DNA of 32,431 nt from Rhodospirillales bacterium (GTDB lineage: Bacteria; Pseudomonadota; Gammaproteobacteria; Burkholderiales; Burkholderiaceae_D), in NCBI GenBank assembly GCA_903970305.1, contig CAJCID010000311.1:1-32431 (forward strand), in the 5' to 3' direction. The translations under genes were made by a program, and so were the position numbers. Under the pieces are notes generated by a model. The model made no database searches and was not told where the DNA came from. It saw only the letters and a list, made by a program, of their open reading frames with translations. Shown here one piece after another: positions 15,837 through 25,282 of the stretch (positions are counted from its first letter, which is position 1; the number at the start of each line of letters is the position of its first letter).

Positions 15837-17264
15837 ATGTCAACGATTGACTACAGCGATAAGATCCCCAACAACGTCAACCTCAGCCAAGATCGCACGC
15901 TGCAACGGGCGCTCGAGCAGTGGCAGCCGAACTACCTGGAATGGTGGGGCGACATGGGTCCGGAAGGCAGTCAGAATTTCGACGTCTATCTGCGGACCGC
16001 AGTGAGCGTGGACCCACAGGGTTGGGCCCAGTTTGGCCACGTCAAGATGCCCGACTACCGCTGGGGGATCTTCCTTAACCCCGCTGAGAAGGAGCGCAAG
16101 ATCCACTTCGGAGACCACAAGGGCGAGGATGCCTGGCAGGATGTCCCAGGTGAGCATCGCGCCAATCTGCGCCGCATCATCGTCACCCAGGGCGACACCG
16201 AACCGGCATCGGTCGAGCAGCAGCGCCACTTGGGCTTGACGTGTCCGAGCCTGTATGACCTGCGCAATCTGTTTCAGGTCAATGTGGAAGAAGGCCGCCA
16301 TCTGTGGGCCATGGTGTACCTTCTGCACAAATACTTTGGCCGCGACGGCCGCGAAGAGGGCGAGGCCCTCCTTGAGCGCCGCAGCGGCAACGAGGACAAT
16401 CCGCGGATTCTGCAGGCCTTCAACGAGCAGACACCGGACTGGTTGAGCTTCTTCATGTTCACCTACTTCACGGACCGCGACGGAAAGTTTCAGCTCTGCG
16501 CCTTAGCCGAGAGTAGTTTCGATCCTCTGGCGCGTACCACCAAGTTCATGCTGACCGAGGAAGCCCATCACATGTTCGTCGGCGAAAGCGGCGTCAGCCG
16601 GGTAATCCAACGCACCTGCCAGATGATGAACGAACTGAAGACCGACGATCCAGCGCGGCTGCGCGAGGCGGGTGTCATCGATCTGCCCACCCTGCAGCGC
16701 TACCTGAATTTCCACTTCAGCGTGACGATCGATCTGTTTGGTGCCGACGAGAGCAGCAACGCAGCAACCTTCTACAGCACCGGCCTAAAAGGGCGTTTTG
16801 AGGAGGGCAAGCGCGCCGACGACCATCAGCTGCGCGGGCAGGTGTACCGCGTTCTGCAGGCGCAGGACGGCCGGCTCATCGAACGCGAAGTGCCGATGCT
16901 CAACGCCCTAAACGAGGTACTCCGGGATGACTACATCGCCGACTCGAGGGCGGGCGTCGAACGCTGGAACAAGGTGATCGAGAAGGCCGGTATCCCGTTT
17001 CGGCTGAAGCTGCCCCACAAGGCGTTCCACAGGAGTATCGGGGCACTCTCGAACGTCAAGGTCTCACCGGAGGGCCGGGTTCTCAACAACGAGCAATGGC
17101 TCGCCCAGGTCGACGAATGGCTACCGAGCCTTGCCGATCGGTCTTTCGTGGCGGGCCTCATGGGTCGGGTTGTCGAACCAGGACGGTTCGCGAACTGGAT
17201 TGCGCCACCGGTCATGGGCATCAACCGCCAGCCGATGGACTTTCAATACGTGCGCTTCGGCTAG
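15837..17264 (+). CDS. boxB: BoxB, benzoyl-CoA 2,3-epoxidase oxygenase subunit
   Basis: Class I di-iron oxygenase that epoxidises benzoyl-CoA at positions 2,3 with O2 and electrons from BoxA. It has 475 residues, the usual BoxB length. By comparison with remembered A. evansii numbering, all six iron ligands are present with an offset of two: E122, E152 and H155 (EGRH), D213, E242 and H245 (EAHH). The N-terminus is MSTIDYSDKIPNNVNLSQDR. GGAG and AGG precede ATG 15837; the longer frame back to 15705 overlaps boxC and is not used. It lies 88 bases after boxC, with a small hairpin between. Confidence 0.95.
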   Translation: MSTIDYSDKIPNNVNLSQDRTLQRALEQWQPNYLEWWGDMGPEGSQNFDVYLRTAVSVDPQGWAQFGHVKMPDYRWGIFLNPAEKERKIHFGDHKGEDAWQDVPGEHRANLRRIIVTQGDTEPASVEQQRHLGLTCPSLYDLRNLFQVNVEEGRHLWAMVYLLHKYFGRDGREEGEALLERRSGNEDNPRILQAFNEQTPDWLSFFMFTYFTDRDGKFQLCALAESSFDPLARTTKFMLTEEAHHMFVGESGVSRVIQRTCQMMNELKTDDPARLREAGVIDLPTLQRYLNFHFSVTIDLFGADESSNAATFYSTGLKGRFEEGKRADDHQLRGQVYRVLQAQDGRLIEREVPMLNALNEVLRDDYIADSRAGVERWNKVIEKAGIPFRLKLPHKAFHRSIGALSNVKVSPEGRVLNNEQWLAQVDEWLPSLADRSFVAGLMGRVVEPGRFANWIAPPVMGINRQPMDFQYVRFG

Positions 17265-17321
17265 GTCGGCACGAGCGGGGCCGACTTCCCTGCACGACGG
17301 TGCGCGAAAGGAGACCATAGG

Positions 17322-18611
17322 ATGGACAGGGCGACCTCGGACGAAAGCGGTGCTGTCATCAAACAACACCTGATTGATCCTGAGATCTGTATCCGATGCA
17401 ACACCTGCGAGGCGACCTGCCCCGTGGGAGCCATCACACACGACTCCCGGAATTACGTCGTCGATGCCCAGATCTGCAATCTGTGCATGGCATGCGTGCC
17501 GCCGTGCCCGACGGGCAGTATCGACAACTGGCGCACGGTCCTGCAATCAAGCCCTTACACGGTGACCGAGCAGTTGGGCTGGGACGAGCTCCCAGGTGAG
17601 CTGTCCTTAGAAGGGCAGACCGAGCCCGGAATTAACGATGACGCGGGCGCGGGCAAGTCCACCCTGCCCGCTCAACCCCTTGCCGCGCCCACCGAAGGGC
17701 CATTTTCCAACATCACATACAACGCGACGCTCCCTCCCTGGTCGGCGGCCCACGCGTACACCAATCTCTACGGCCCGAAGGTGCGTGAGCCTTTCGTCGA
17801 GGCGACGGTCGCGGGGAACGTGCGCGTCACCGAGGTCGGAAAGGACTACGACACCCACCACATCGTGCTTGATTTCGGATCCCTCCCCTTCCCGGTTCTG
17901 GAGGGACAAAGCATCGGCGTGATACCTCCGGGGACGGATGCGAGCGGTCGGGCCCACCATGCGCGTCAGTACAGCGTCTCGAGTCCGCGAAACGGGGAGC
18001 GGCCCGGCTATAACAACGTCTCTTTGACGGTCAAGCGAGTCCTCGAAGATCACCAGGGTCACCCCGTGCGCGGCGTGGCGAGCAACTACCTGTGCGATCT
18101 CGCCGTCGGCGAGAAAGTGCGGGTGACTGGTCCTTTCGGCACCACCTTTCTCATGCCCAATCATCCGCGCTCGACAATCGTCATGATCTGCACGGGCACA
18201 GGGAGTGCGCCGATGCGCGCGATGACCGAATGGCGCCGGCGTCTGCGCGCCTCTGGCAAATTTGCCGGCGGCAAACTGATGCTGTTTTTCGGCGCGCGCA
18301 GCAAAGAGGAACTGCCCTACTTCGGGCCGCTGCAGAACCTGCCCAAGGATTTCATCGACATCAATCTCGCCTTTAGCCGGACTCCGGGTCAGCCCAAGCG
18401 CTATGTGCAGGATCTACTGCGCGAGCGAGCCGCGGATCTCGCGCCGCTGCTTGCCGATGGCGATAGCTTCTTCTACGTCTGCGGTCTGAAAGCCATGGAG
18501 GAAGGGGTGGTTCTCGCCCTGCGCGAGATCGCCGAGGGGGCCGGATACGCCTGGGACACGCTAGGCTCGGAATTGAGGCGAGGAGGACGCCTGCACCTTG
18601 AGACCTACTGA
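17322..18611 (+). CDS. boxA: BoxA, benzoyl-CoA 2,3-epoxidase reductase subunit
   Basis: Iron-sulfur flavoprotein of 429 residues that passes electrons from NADPH to BoxB. It has two 4Fe-4S ferredoxin motifs: C23-C26-C29-C33 ([12 protein letters not shown]) and C52-C55-C58-C62 ([12 protein letters not shown]). A linker of about 90 residues follows, then a ferredoxin-NADP reductase module with [12 protein letters not shown] for [13 protein letters not shown] and [14 protein letters not shown] for nucleotide binding, and a C-terminal aromatic (LETY). AAAGGAG precedes ATG 17322. It is the last gene of boxCBA and converges on the BLUF-like gene after 26 bases, with no clear terminator between. Confidence 0.95.
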   Translation: MDRATSDESGAVIKQHLIDPEICIRCNTCEATCPVGAITHDSRNYVVDAQICNLCMACVPPCPTGSIDNWRTVLQSSPYTVTEQLGWDELPGELSLEGQTEPGINDDAGAGKSTLPAQPLAAPTEGPFSNITYNATLPPWSAAHAYTNLYGPKVREPFVEATVAGNVRVTEVGKDYDTHHIVLDFGSLPFPVLEGQSIGVIPPGTDASGRAHHARQYSVSSPRNGERPGYNNVSLTVKRVLEDHQGHPVRGVASNYLCDLAVGEKVRVTGPFGTTFLMPNHPRSTIVMICTGTGSAPMRAMTEWRRRLRASGKFAGGKLMLFFGARSKEELPYFGPLQNLPKDFIDINLAFSRTPGQPKRYVQDLLRERAADLAPLLADGDSFFYVCGLKAMEEGVVLALREIAEGAGYAWDTLGSELRRGGRLHLETY

Positions 18612-18637
18612 AACCCCGTCTTCTCCCTTTGCCCGGC

Positions 18638-19849
18638 TCACTTAGGGGACTTGGGCTCGGGCGGCGCAGGCGCAGGCGGGCTCTCGTCTAACATCGGTTC
18701 GTAGATGTCGCGATAGCGTTGCTGCGCGAGCACGGACGTCACCGACGTCGCCGTCAGGTCGTTGGATTTGAGGTCTTCCTCGACTGCATCGACTCCGGCG
18801 GTCAGGACGGCCAGGTTCGAAGTGCTGACACCGCCCACCTGCCCTAGCTCCTCTCCGAAGGAGAAGGTTTCGTTCCAGATCGCAGGCGAGTCGCTGACCC
18901 TCAAGGCGGCCGCTCTGAAGATGAGCCCGCTGTTGTTGACGAGGGCCGAATTCATCAGTTCGTTCAGGCGCGCCTCGTGGGACGACACCAGAAGAATCCC
19001 GGGATGGTAGCGCTCCACGACGGGGTGCCCGAGAAGGGATGCGATGTAGGATTCGCCCTGGGCGATCTCATTGGAGTTGAGCAGGACCACGACGATGGCG
19101 ACATTCTCCATGATCCCGATCAGTGCCGGATTGGCAACCGCCTCGTTATAGAACGAGATTCCCCTGACGTGGCCCAAATCGGCATCATCAAAATCGACAT
19201 ACTCGACGAGCGAGCCCTCTTCGTCTGCGCTGGCCTCGCCGACCCAGGTGCGGCCCACCCGCTGCTGCATCTGGTGGGCGAAGTACTGGATGATATTGGC
19301 GCTCCAGAGTCCTGAAGGACTCAGAAATGCAAGCCTCCAGACGCGCTTATCCGATTGGGCCAAAGGAGCTGCAGTCACGCTTGGCACAAAGAGGGCGCGA
19401 AAGATGTCGAGCGCCGTCACACCCACGAGATTGGTCAGGCGCTCCACGACGGCGCTCGTTCGTCTGGCTGTGTCCTCGAGGGGCTCGTTGCGTCGGATCG
19501 ATACCTTGGACCAGGTCGAAAACGAGCGGCTCGCGACGTTTTCCATGAGCAGCAGGCGCAGGTCGGTATGGCGCGGATCCTGCTGGATCTTGTCGAATAG
19601 TCGCAAAACCGCCCGCTTGTCCCCCTCAAGGGATTGAAAGAAAAAGCCGCTTTGGACCGCCATGAGGCCGGTGATTCTCGACTTCAGGCCACCGAGCCGG
19701 GTGTGTTCGGAGATCGACTCGGCCTGTAGGCGCCAGTCATCGGGATCAGCGGCCCTGCTCACGCAGACGATAGAGGTCAGATTCTCCTCGGACGCTTCTA
19801 AGTCCTGGCCGACGAAGGGTTTTCTGACTGAGCTTGGATCGAGGTTCAT
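18638..19849 (-). CDS. BLUF-like domain fused to a degenerate GTPase-like domain
   Basis: A 403-residue cytoplasmic protein. Residues about 26-120 resemble a BLUF sensor fold (SRITGLMAVQSGFFFQSLEG, then the usual IQQDPRHTDLRLLL and FSTWS). The Tyr that starts BLUF photochemistry is replaced by C29 in SIVCVSRA and the partner Asn is not evident, while the Gln is kept at Q72, so ordinary light sensing is doubtful. Residues about 170-330 look like a small-GTPase or MglA-type fold (VDFDDADLGHVRGISFYN, then AIVVVLLNSNE), but the expected P-loop reads LSPSGLWSAN without GKT/S. The tail is Pro-rich. ATG 19849 has GGAAG 7 bases upstream. A signalling or scaffold role is an inference only. Confidence 0.7.
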   Translation of the reverse strand: MNLDPSSVRKPFVGQDLEASEENLTSIVCVSRAADPDDWRLQAESISEHTRLGGLKSRITGLMAVQSGFFFQSLEGDKRAVLRLFDKIQQDPRHTDLRLLLMENVASRSFSTWSKVSIRRNEPLEDTARRTSAVVERLTNLVGVTALDIFRALFVPSVTAAPLAQSDKRVWRLAFLSPSGLWSANIIQYFAHQMQQRVGRTWVGEASADEEGSLVEYVDFDDADLGHVRGISFYNEAVANPALIGIMENVAIVVVLLNSNEIAQGESYIASLLGHPVVERYHPGILLVSSHEARLNELMNSALVNNSGLIFRAAALRVSDSPAIWNETFSFGEELGQVGGVSTSNLAVLTAGVDAVEEDLKSNDLTATSVTSVLAQQRYRDIYEPMLDESPPAPAPPEPKSPK

Positions 19850-20397
19850 GGCGACACTTCCGCAGTGCGTTCTGGCGCTCGTCGATGCGCATCCCATGCG
19901 CGACGTCTCGCCCATCTGGGTTCCCCAGGAGGGCCGGTTTACGCGTCTAGTGTGCACTATAGTCGATGCTCACGCATCAGGCGCTGTCCGGACACCGCCA
20001 CTTTGTGGGACTTAGTGGGACGTCGTGGGACTTAGTCGGACGATCGGCCGGTCTCCGGGATCACAGAGGATGCTGCAGATCACTGAGCGAGGATCTGGGA
20101 GAAGTACGCTCTCCCTCAGCGAGGAGGGGCCCGTCCGGCTGACCCCTGCGACCTTTGGCTACAGGCTCGTCCTCACTGGTGCCCCCTTCAGTCGCCCCGG
20201 GGATCAAACAGCGCGTCCCCTGCAGTTCCCTAAGTCTAGAGTGTCCAGAAGAATAGACCGATTGGCACCAATAGACCCGCATTGGACTCGCGCCGGACGC
20301 CGGGGCGGCATGCCAGGCTTTGCGGGCACAGAGCGACACCCCCCGCGAAGGAGGGCGTCGGCTGGGTTGGCCCGAGTGACCGCGAGACTCGTTGGTG
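19850..20397. other. Intergenic region upstream of the BLUF-like gene
   Basis: Gap of 548 bases. It holds the presumed promoter of the BLUF-like gene, a TGCACTATAG element at 19953-19962 resembling half of the BoxR-type boxes, the 10-bp tandem repeats at 20006-20045, and an inverted repeat ATTGG-CA-CCAAT (20261-20272) flanked by AATAGACC direct repeats. Open frames here have shadow-like composition and no ribosome sites. No terminator for the phosphoesterase gene was recognised. Confidence 0.5.
20006..20045. repeat. Four tandem 10-bp repeats
   Basis: Units TGGGACTTAG, TGGGACGTCG, TGGGACTTAG and TCGGACGATC sit head to tail. The period equals one helical turn, so a protein would see the same face four times. 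They lie about 160-200 bp upstream of the BLUF-like start. Confidence 0.75.
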
Positions 20398-21756
20398 CTA
20401 GCGGAACAGATCCGCCATCACATTGACTCCCTTGTCGCACGCGTGATTCAGGCAGGGAAGACCAAAGCCGGCCTCGATCGAACGCAGGAGCGAATAGCTC
20501 GTGTAGAAAGTACCGCTTTGGATGCCCGCCCCAGGTGAAGTGTGGTTTGTCTCTACGGTGAGGACGACTGTGTTCAGGTTCTGGGTCGGAAAGACCGTGT
20601 TGGCGGGCAGGGATAACGCCAATCCGCTGTAGTCGTTCTCGTCCCAGACAATCACGATCGCACTGCGGCCTTGCTGCCAAGCGGGCGAGTTCTTGATGCT
20701 GGAGACGATCTTGTGCACGGTCACATCGGCTTGCTCCGACAACCCCGGATTCAGGCCGACTTGTGTTCCATCGGTGTTCCCATTGTATGCGGCGATGCCC
20801 TGGTCGTACTCGCAAAAGGCGTCCCCATTGCCCCGACCGTGCTGGTCATCACACTGATCGGGAACGATATAGGCCAATGACGGGACCCGTCCCGTTGCGA
20901 GATCAGCATAAAGTCCACGCGGCCCCTCGAATCCCACCATGTTGCGCAAGCTGTTGTCCGGTCGCAATCCTTCCTGGACGCTCTTGAAGTACGCAAAGGG
21001 ATTGTGCTTCACCGCATAGGCCGCCACGATGCTGTTGGATGTGAGTGGCGGAAGATTGGTGGCCGACAGAGGTTGCGAGGGGTCGAAGGTCGTGAGGTTG
21101 GTTGCCGTGCCGTTGCTCGTGTTGATCAGATCAGCGCCTGAGAGCGGCAGATTCTCCTGATAGGTCTTCCAGCTCAGGCCCGCCTCGACGAGCTGATCGG
21201 CGATCGTCTTGCCCACCGTGTTGGGAGCCGCAGGTACTGACTTCACGCCATCGAGATTGGCGAGGAAATTGAACACCGGCGGATTGACCTCGTTCCAATT
21301 GTCCACCGCCTCGGTGAGTGCATCAGTGCCTTCTCCGGCGATCGGGCAGACATTGTTCGTGTCGATCGGATAAGGATTGTTGCCCCCGGCGTTGTCGGCA
21401 TTGGGTATCCCCGTCTCCAGGTTGGTCTGACAGCTCGTGTTATGCCAATCGGGCGAATTGTCACTACGAACCCCGAAGTTGGATCCGCCTACGATCTCGA
21501 GATAGTTCGTCAGACTGGGGTGCCCCACCGCAAAATAATTGGTCGCGAGATTGACCTTCTTCTCGGCAATCAATCCGTTGATAAAGGGCATGTTTGGATT
21601 GTTCAGGACCTGTTGGAAGGAATGGTTTTCCATCATGATCACGAACACATGGTCCAGCTGAGGAACGCCCCGTGGCACGGGCCCCTCTGCGGCCAATGTC
21701 GAGAATCCCAAGGCAGTGGCCAGCGCCCCCGCGACAACACTTATGGTACGGTTCAT
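20398..21756 (-). CDS. Secreted phosphoesterase (acid phosphatase/phospholipase C family)
   Basis: Exported hydrolase of 452 residues from the PF04185-type phosphoesterase family (AcpA, non-haemolytic phospholipase C). A Sec signal peptide is visible (MNRTISVVAGALATALGFSTLAAEG). The family's N-terminal metal and nucleophile segment reads HVFVIMMENHSFQQVL, where ENHSF stands for the usual ENRSF. Later come SLAYIVPDQCDDQHG and AIVIVWDENDYSG, probable metal ligands. A stretch around residues 110-150 is Asn/Asp-rich with several cysteines that may form disulfides. ATG 21756 has GGAGAG upstream. It appears to be a single-gene unit; phosphate scavenging is the likely role, but the substrate is not defined. 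Confidence 0.85.
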   Translation of the reverse strand: MNRTISVVAGALATALGFSTLAAEGPVPRGVPQLDHVFVIMMENHSFQQVLNNPNMPFINGLIAEKKVNLATNYFAVGHPSLTNYLEIVGGSNFGVRSDNSPDWHNTSCQTNLETGIPNADNAGGNNPYPIDTNNVCPIAGEGTDALTEAVDNWNEVNPPVFNFLANLDGVKSVPAAPNTVGKTIADQLVEAGLSWKTYQENLPLSGADLINTSNGTATNLTTFDPSQPLSATNLPPLTSNSIVAAYAVKHNPFAYFKSVQEGLRPDNSLRNMVGFEGPRGLYADLATGRVPSLAYIVPDQCDDQHGRGNGDAFCEYDQGIAAYNGNTDGTQVGLNPGLSEQADVTVHKIVSSIKNSPAWQQGRSAIVIVWDENDYSGLALSLPANTVFPTQNLNTVVLTVETNHTSPGAGIQSGTFYTSYSLLRSIEAGFGLPCLNHACDKGVNVMADLFR

Positions 21757-21931
21757 ATGAAGGTCTCTCCGAATTTGGACATGTTCAGGAAAATGTCTTG
21801 TCTTGATTTTCTTAAGAGGAGGTATCTGCGCTGAGCGTACGAATTGAGCGTGACCAGCGGATGACATCCCTAGTCCAAAATAGCTAGATTCTCTGAAGAA
21901 CTGGAAGTGGGCACACGCGCCACCGCAAGGT

Positions 21932-23773
21932 TCAAGTCACTGACTTGGATGGCTTTGGCGAGACGTGGCGAACGTCGGCTGCGGCAAGCGCAGGATCAAC
22001 CCGGATACGGCCCATCATTCCCGCATCCTCGTGATCGAGTAGATGACAGTGATAGACAAAGGTCCCGACCGAGTCTGGATCGCGAAAATCCATCCGGAGT
22101 CGCACGCTCGGTACAGCCTGTGTGTTACTGGTCGCGTAGGGTACGTTGACCGTATCGCGCAGGAAAGGCTCGTTGATCGCGAGTCCCATCCAGGCTACGA
22201 GTTGGAAGTGCAGCTGATGAATGTGAAAGGCGTGGAGTTCGCTGGTTCTGTTTTCGATGATCCAGTCCTCGACATCTCCCTGCCGGGCGATGATATTGGG
22301 TTCTGAGGAAAGGGGGTCGAACACGGCGCGGGGCTGACCCTCGACGGTGAGGTAGAAGCCGGGGGTGGCCTGGGGGCGGTTCGGATCCTGATCGTCTTCG
22401 GAAAAGTACAGTCTTCTGATGCGAACGGGTGCAACGCTTCCGAGCCAAGGCCGACTCGGCGCCGGTAGCGGCTCGCTGGCCGCTGGCAGCCGGGACTGCG
22501 GATCGACCGCCTGTGCCGACGCGGTGATCGAAATGAGCGGGCGCGTGGGGTCATTTTCGCCGCCAATCCCAGTGTCAACGGTGCGCGTGATGAGCATTCC
22601 AGGAACGCCCGCGGGAGGACCGACCATGATGAATTCGACCCGGGCTCCCGGCGCAACGACGATGCTATCGCGCCATTCGATCGGATGACCCGGACTACCC
22701 TGCGTGGCGATCGGGACCCCGTCGATGGCGACAACCCCCAACCATTGCGGCCGAAACTTAGGCCCGCGCTTATAGAGCGCGGCAATGTTGAGATAGGTCA
22801 CCGAGCAGGCATTGAGGAGGCGCCAGAGCTGCCTCTCGCCTGGCTTCATGACGATCGAGGTGATCGGGTATTCGGGATAGGGAACCGGTACGAAGTTGAC
22901 CGAGAGATCCTTTGCCGGCTTGCCGGATCCCGTCCCCGTATTCACTACATCCCCGTCTCGGTCGAGAAGGGCCTGCGCCGAGGGCTCGGAAAGGGATGCC
23001 GGCGCATCCGGATGAAGCAGATCCTGATCTCGAACAATGAGAACGCGTTCCGCCAGACCCCGCAGTTCAGGGTTGGCGCGCTCGATCCCCTCGATGATGA
23101 GGGCGCCAGAGGCTCCACCCATGACCTGCTTGCTGCTCAACCCATGCACGTGCGGATGGTACCAATAAAGACCCGGGGATCCGTCCACGGGGACCTTGAA
23201 GCGATATTCGTAGACCGGATCGGTCGGCTGAATCGAGGTTCTCAGGACATCGTCCTGGTGACACCTCGCGGGCACCGTCATCCCGTGAAAGTGAAGATTG
23301 GTCGACAGCGCGGTCATCGGACCATCGGTGCAGGCATCCTTTTGAGCCGTCGGCCGTGTTCTGCAGATCTCGCCTCCTAGTGCAGCAGTCGAGCCATCGG
23401 AGTTGATCGGAACCAGCGCGTTCCTCAGGCGCAAGACAAGTTCATCGCCAGGACTAAGCCTCAGGGTTGGTGACTCGGTCCCATCAGGGAGCAGGTAGCA
23501 ATAGCGAGCCGACGCACCGGTATCCTCGACATTGCGCATGGTCAGATCAAGTTCGAGAACGCCATCCTCACTACGGAGGTCACGCGGTTCCGGTACTGGG
23601 TCTCCCGCTATCGGGCGCCGACACGGATCCTTGGATCCTTCCTTGGCACCTGCCGCATCGGTTAGCCTCAACCCTCCCAACGGCGACACCAGGCCGGCAC
23701 CGAGAATGCGCAAGAACACCTTCATCGCAGCACGCCGCGGTATTGCGCGCCCAGCCGATTTTGGGACCAGCAT
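21932..23773 (-). CDS. Multicopper oxidase, Tat-exported
   Basis: Periplasmic laccase-like enzyme of 613 residues. All four copper-binding motifs are present: HFHG (H161, H163), WYHPHVHG (H206, H208, H210), HAFHIHQLHF near the start of the last domain, and YHCHLLDHEDAGMM with the type-1 Cys and axial Met. The N-terminus has RR at 13-14 followed by MKVFLRILGAGLVSPLGGL, a Tat-like signal as usual for proteins that fold with copper; this supports ATG 23773 over the internal ATG at 23725. There is no Met-rich insert as in CueO, so a role in copper tolerance is not indicated. Oxidation of phenols, metals or bilirubin-like substrates is possible. No neighbouring copper genes are seen. Confidence 0.9.
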   Translation of the reverse strand: MLVPKSAGRAIPRRAAMKVFLRILGAGLVSPLGGLRLTDAAGAKEGSKDPCRRPIAGDPVPEPRDLRSEDGVLELDLTMRNVEDTGASARYCYLLPDGTESPTLRLSPGDELVLRLRNALVPINSDGSTAALGGEICRTRPTAQKDACTDGPMTALSTNLHFHGMTVPARCHQDDVLRTSIQPTDPVYEYRFKVPVDGSPGLYWYHPHVHGLSSKQVMGGASGALIIEGIERANPELRGLAERVLIVRDQDLLHPDAPASLSEPSAQALLDRDGDVVNTGTGSGKPAKDLSVNFVPVPYPEYPITSIVMKPGERQLWRLLNACSVTYLNIAALYKRGPKFRPQWLGVVAIDGVPIATQGSPGHPIEWRDSIVVAPGARVEFIMVGPPAGVPGMLITRTVDTGIGGENDPTRPLISITASAQAVDPQSRLPAASEPLPAPSRPWLGSVAPVRIRRLYFSEDDQDPNRPQATPGFYLTVEGQPRAVFDPLSSEPNIIARQGDVEDWIIENRTSELHAFHIHQLHFQLVAWMGLAINEPFLRDTVNVPYATSNTQAVPSVRLRMDFRDPDSVGTFVYHCHLLDHEDAGMMGRIRVDPALAAADVRHVSPKPSKSVT

Positions 23774-24139
23774 ATCTTTTCTAAGCCCAGGCGACCACCA
23801 GGACCCGGCTCCCTGACCAAAGAGGGCTTAGAGCATATTTTCTCGCTGTGACGCGCCCATGACAAAGCGCCGACGGGCTATCGTCGGCCGAGCGTCAGCA
23901 TGGCACAGAGAAGTGCTCGCCGATCAGATCGGTCACCGCCCAGAGCGCTGGTCTAGTCACGGGCTGGCGAGGCGAACGCCGGACACCTTGCGACTCCCCG
24001 ATGGGGGGATGGCAAGAAAGGTGCACACGGTATTCAAGCGTGAGCGCAACCGACCCACAATCGTCAGGTTGGGTTCTCGCGAAATGACGAGGGCGAATTT
24101 GATCTCGTCTTGCCAGGACGTCTCATCCAGTCCCTCGAA
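23774..24139. other. Intergenic region upstream of the multicopper oxidase gene
   Basis: Gap of 366 bases holding the presumed oxidase promoter. One perfect stem-loop is visible: GCCGACG (23869-23875) and CGTCGGC (23882-23888) with a 6-base loop and no T-run. The plus-strand open frame starting at 23859 has Arg/Ser-rich shadow composition and runs into the opposite-strand gene; it is not called. Confidence 0.4.
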
Positions 24140-24640
24140 TCAGAGAAATTCCTTGATGCGGCGACTGATTTCCTTCGCGACCTCTGCGCCATGCCGATTC
24201 AGGATGGCTTCAACCAGGTCCTTTCGCAGTTCGAGCAGCTCCTCGGCATTGGCCGAGCGCTCAATCTTCAACTGGACGAAGTATCCGCGTAGACCCAGGA
24301 ATGTCGCTGAGACCTCGCACATGAGTTCATAGAGGCCATTGAAGCGTTCGATCTCGGTCATCTGCGTGCGGGCCGAGATCGATTCCTCGGCCTCAGCGTG
24401 CAGCGGATGATTGGGCTCGATCGACTCGATGAGGCCCATGGACTCCAGCTCATGCAGAGTCTCTGCGCCCGCATGGGTGGCCGCAATGAATTGTTGGAGC
24501 TTGGCGACTGTGCTGCGGCCGTCGACGAGAAGCAGGATCGTCCGGGCCGCCCGGGGTAGTTCAATGCTTCGATGCTGGATCGTTCGACGTCCGAGATCCG
24601 TCTTGACGAATACCTGCATCTGATCTATCGCAATAGCCAT
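24140..24640 (-). CDS. Conserved hypothetical protein with winged-helix-like N-terminus
   Basis: A 166-residue protein, probably cytoplasmic. Residues about 13-75 (KTDLGRRTIQHRSIELPRAAR, then TILLLVDGRSTVAKLQQFI and LHELESMGLIESIEP) have the look of a short winged-helix module often seen at the N-terminus of uncharacterised betaproteobacterial proteins, some encoded near MglA/roadblock genes. The C-terminal half is helical and charged (FNGLYELMCEVSATFLGLRG, ELRKDLVEAILNRHG). GGGAGAA lies 4-10 bases before ATG 24640; the longer frame to 24796 has no such site. Function is not known. The association with the GTPase-like protein of this window is speculative. Confidence 0.7.
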   Translation of the reverse strand: MAIAIDQMQVFVKTDLGRRTIQHRSIELPRAARTILLLVDGRSTVAKLQQFIAATHAGAETLHELESMGLIESIEPNHPLHAEAEESISARTQMTEIERFNGLYELMCEVSATFLGLRGYFVQLKIERSANAEELLELRKDLVEAILNRHGAEVAKEISRRIKEFL

Positions 24641-25282
24641 GAGAGTTCTCCCAAAAATAGGCCATAGTTCGGATGAAGCGCGAGATACTTGGATCAATCG
24701 GGGATCGATGGAGTGGCGAATCGGCCTGTACCGATGCTCTGCAGACTTGGTGTGCGACTCAATCCATATCGTCGCAGCGTGCTTCGCATGGAACATCTAT
24801 CCCGAGCGCTTAAGTATTAGTCACGACAAACCGGTTTTCAAGCGCATATTTGTCAATGCGTGTCGTGTTCAGGAGAATAGGGAATTGTCCTAGGAACTCT
24901 TGGTGTCGAGACCGAGCACAAAGCAGAGTTCCGCGGAGCGCCACGCCTGCACGAACAGTCTGACTCACCTAGAAGAGGCAGGTTGATTCCATTCTGTGCG
25001 CTCCAGAATCTCCCTGTTGGACCGAGGTGACTTGAGTTCAGTACGAGCAGCTGCTGTGCATTCCAATGGGAGCTTCTCATCCTTTGGACGGATCATCGGC
25101 GATCTCTCTCGTGCTTCTTGTGACTCGATCCCCGTCGAGCGGGCGCTCCAAGCCCGGCACACGATGAAGCCAATCGCCCGGATGCCGTAGAGCGTCGCCG
25201 CCTCCGGCGACAACCAGACAAACCGAGCGGCCGATCGCAGCGGCGACCCTAAGTCGATCAGAGTCGCCGTGGGCGACAGCGA
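24641..25282. other. Long intergenic region
   Basis: Gap of 642 bases. The first 250 bases are AT-richer and presumably carry the promoter of the 166-residue gene. The rest holds only short opposite-strand frames (for example 24965-25213) without ribosome sites or recognisable families. No RNA gene or terminator could be supported. Confidence 0.4.

Noticed and set aside
20025-20426. Plus-strand open frame of 133 codons
   Set aside because: Overlaps the phosphoesterase 3' end, starts inside the 10-bp repeats and looks non-coding.
23859-24332. Plus-strand open frame of 157 codons
   Set aside because: Arg/Ser-rich composition, no ribosome site, and it runs antisense into the 166-residue gene.
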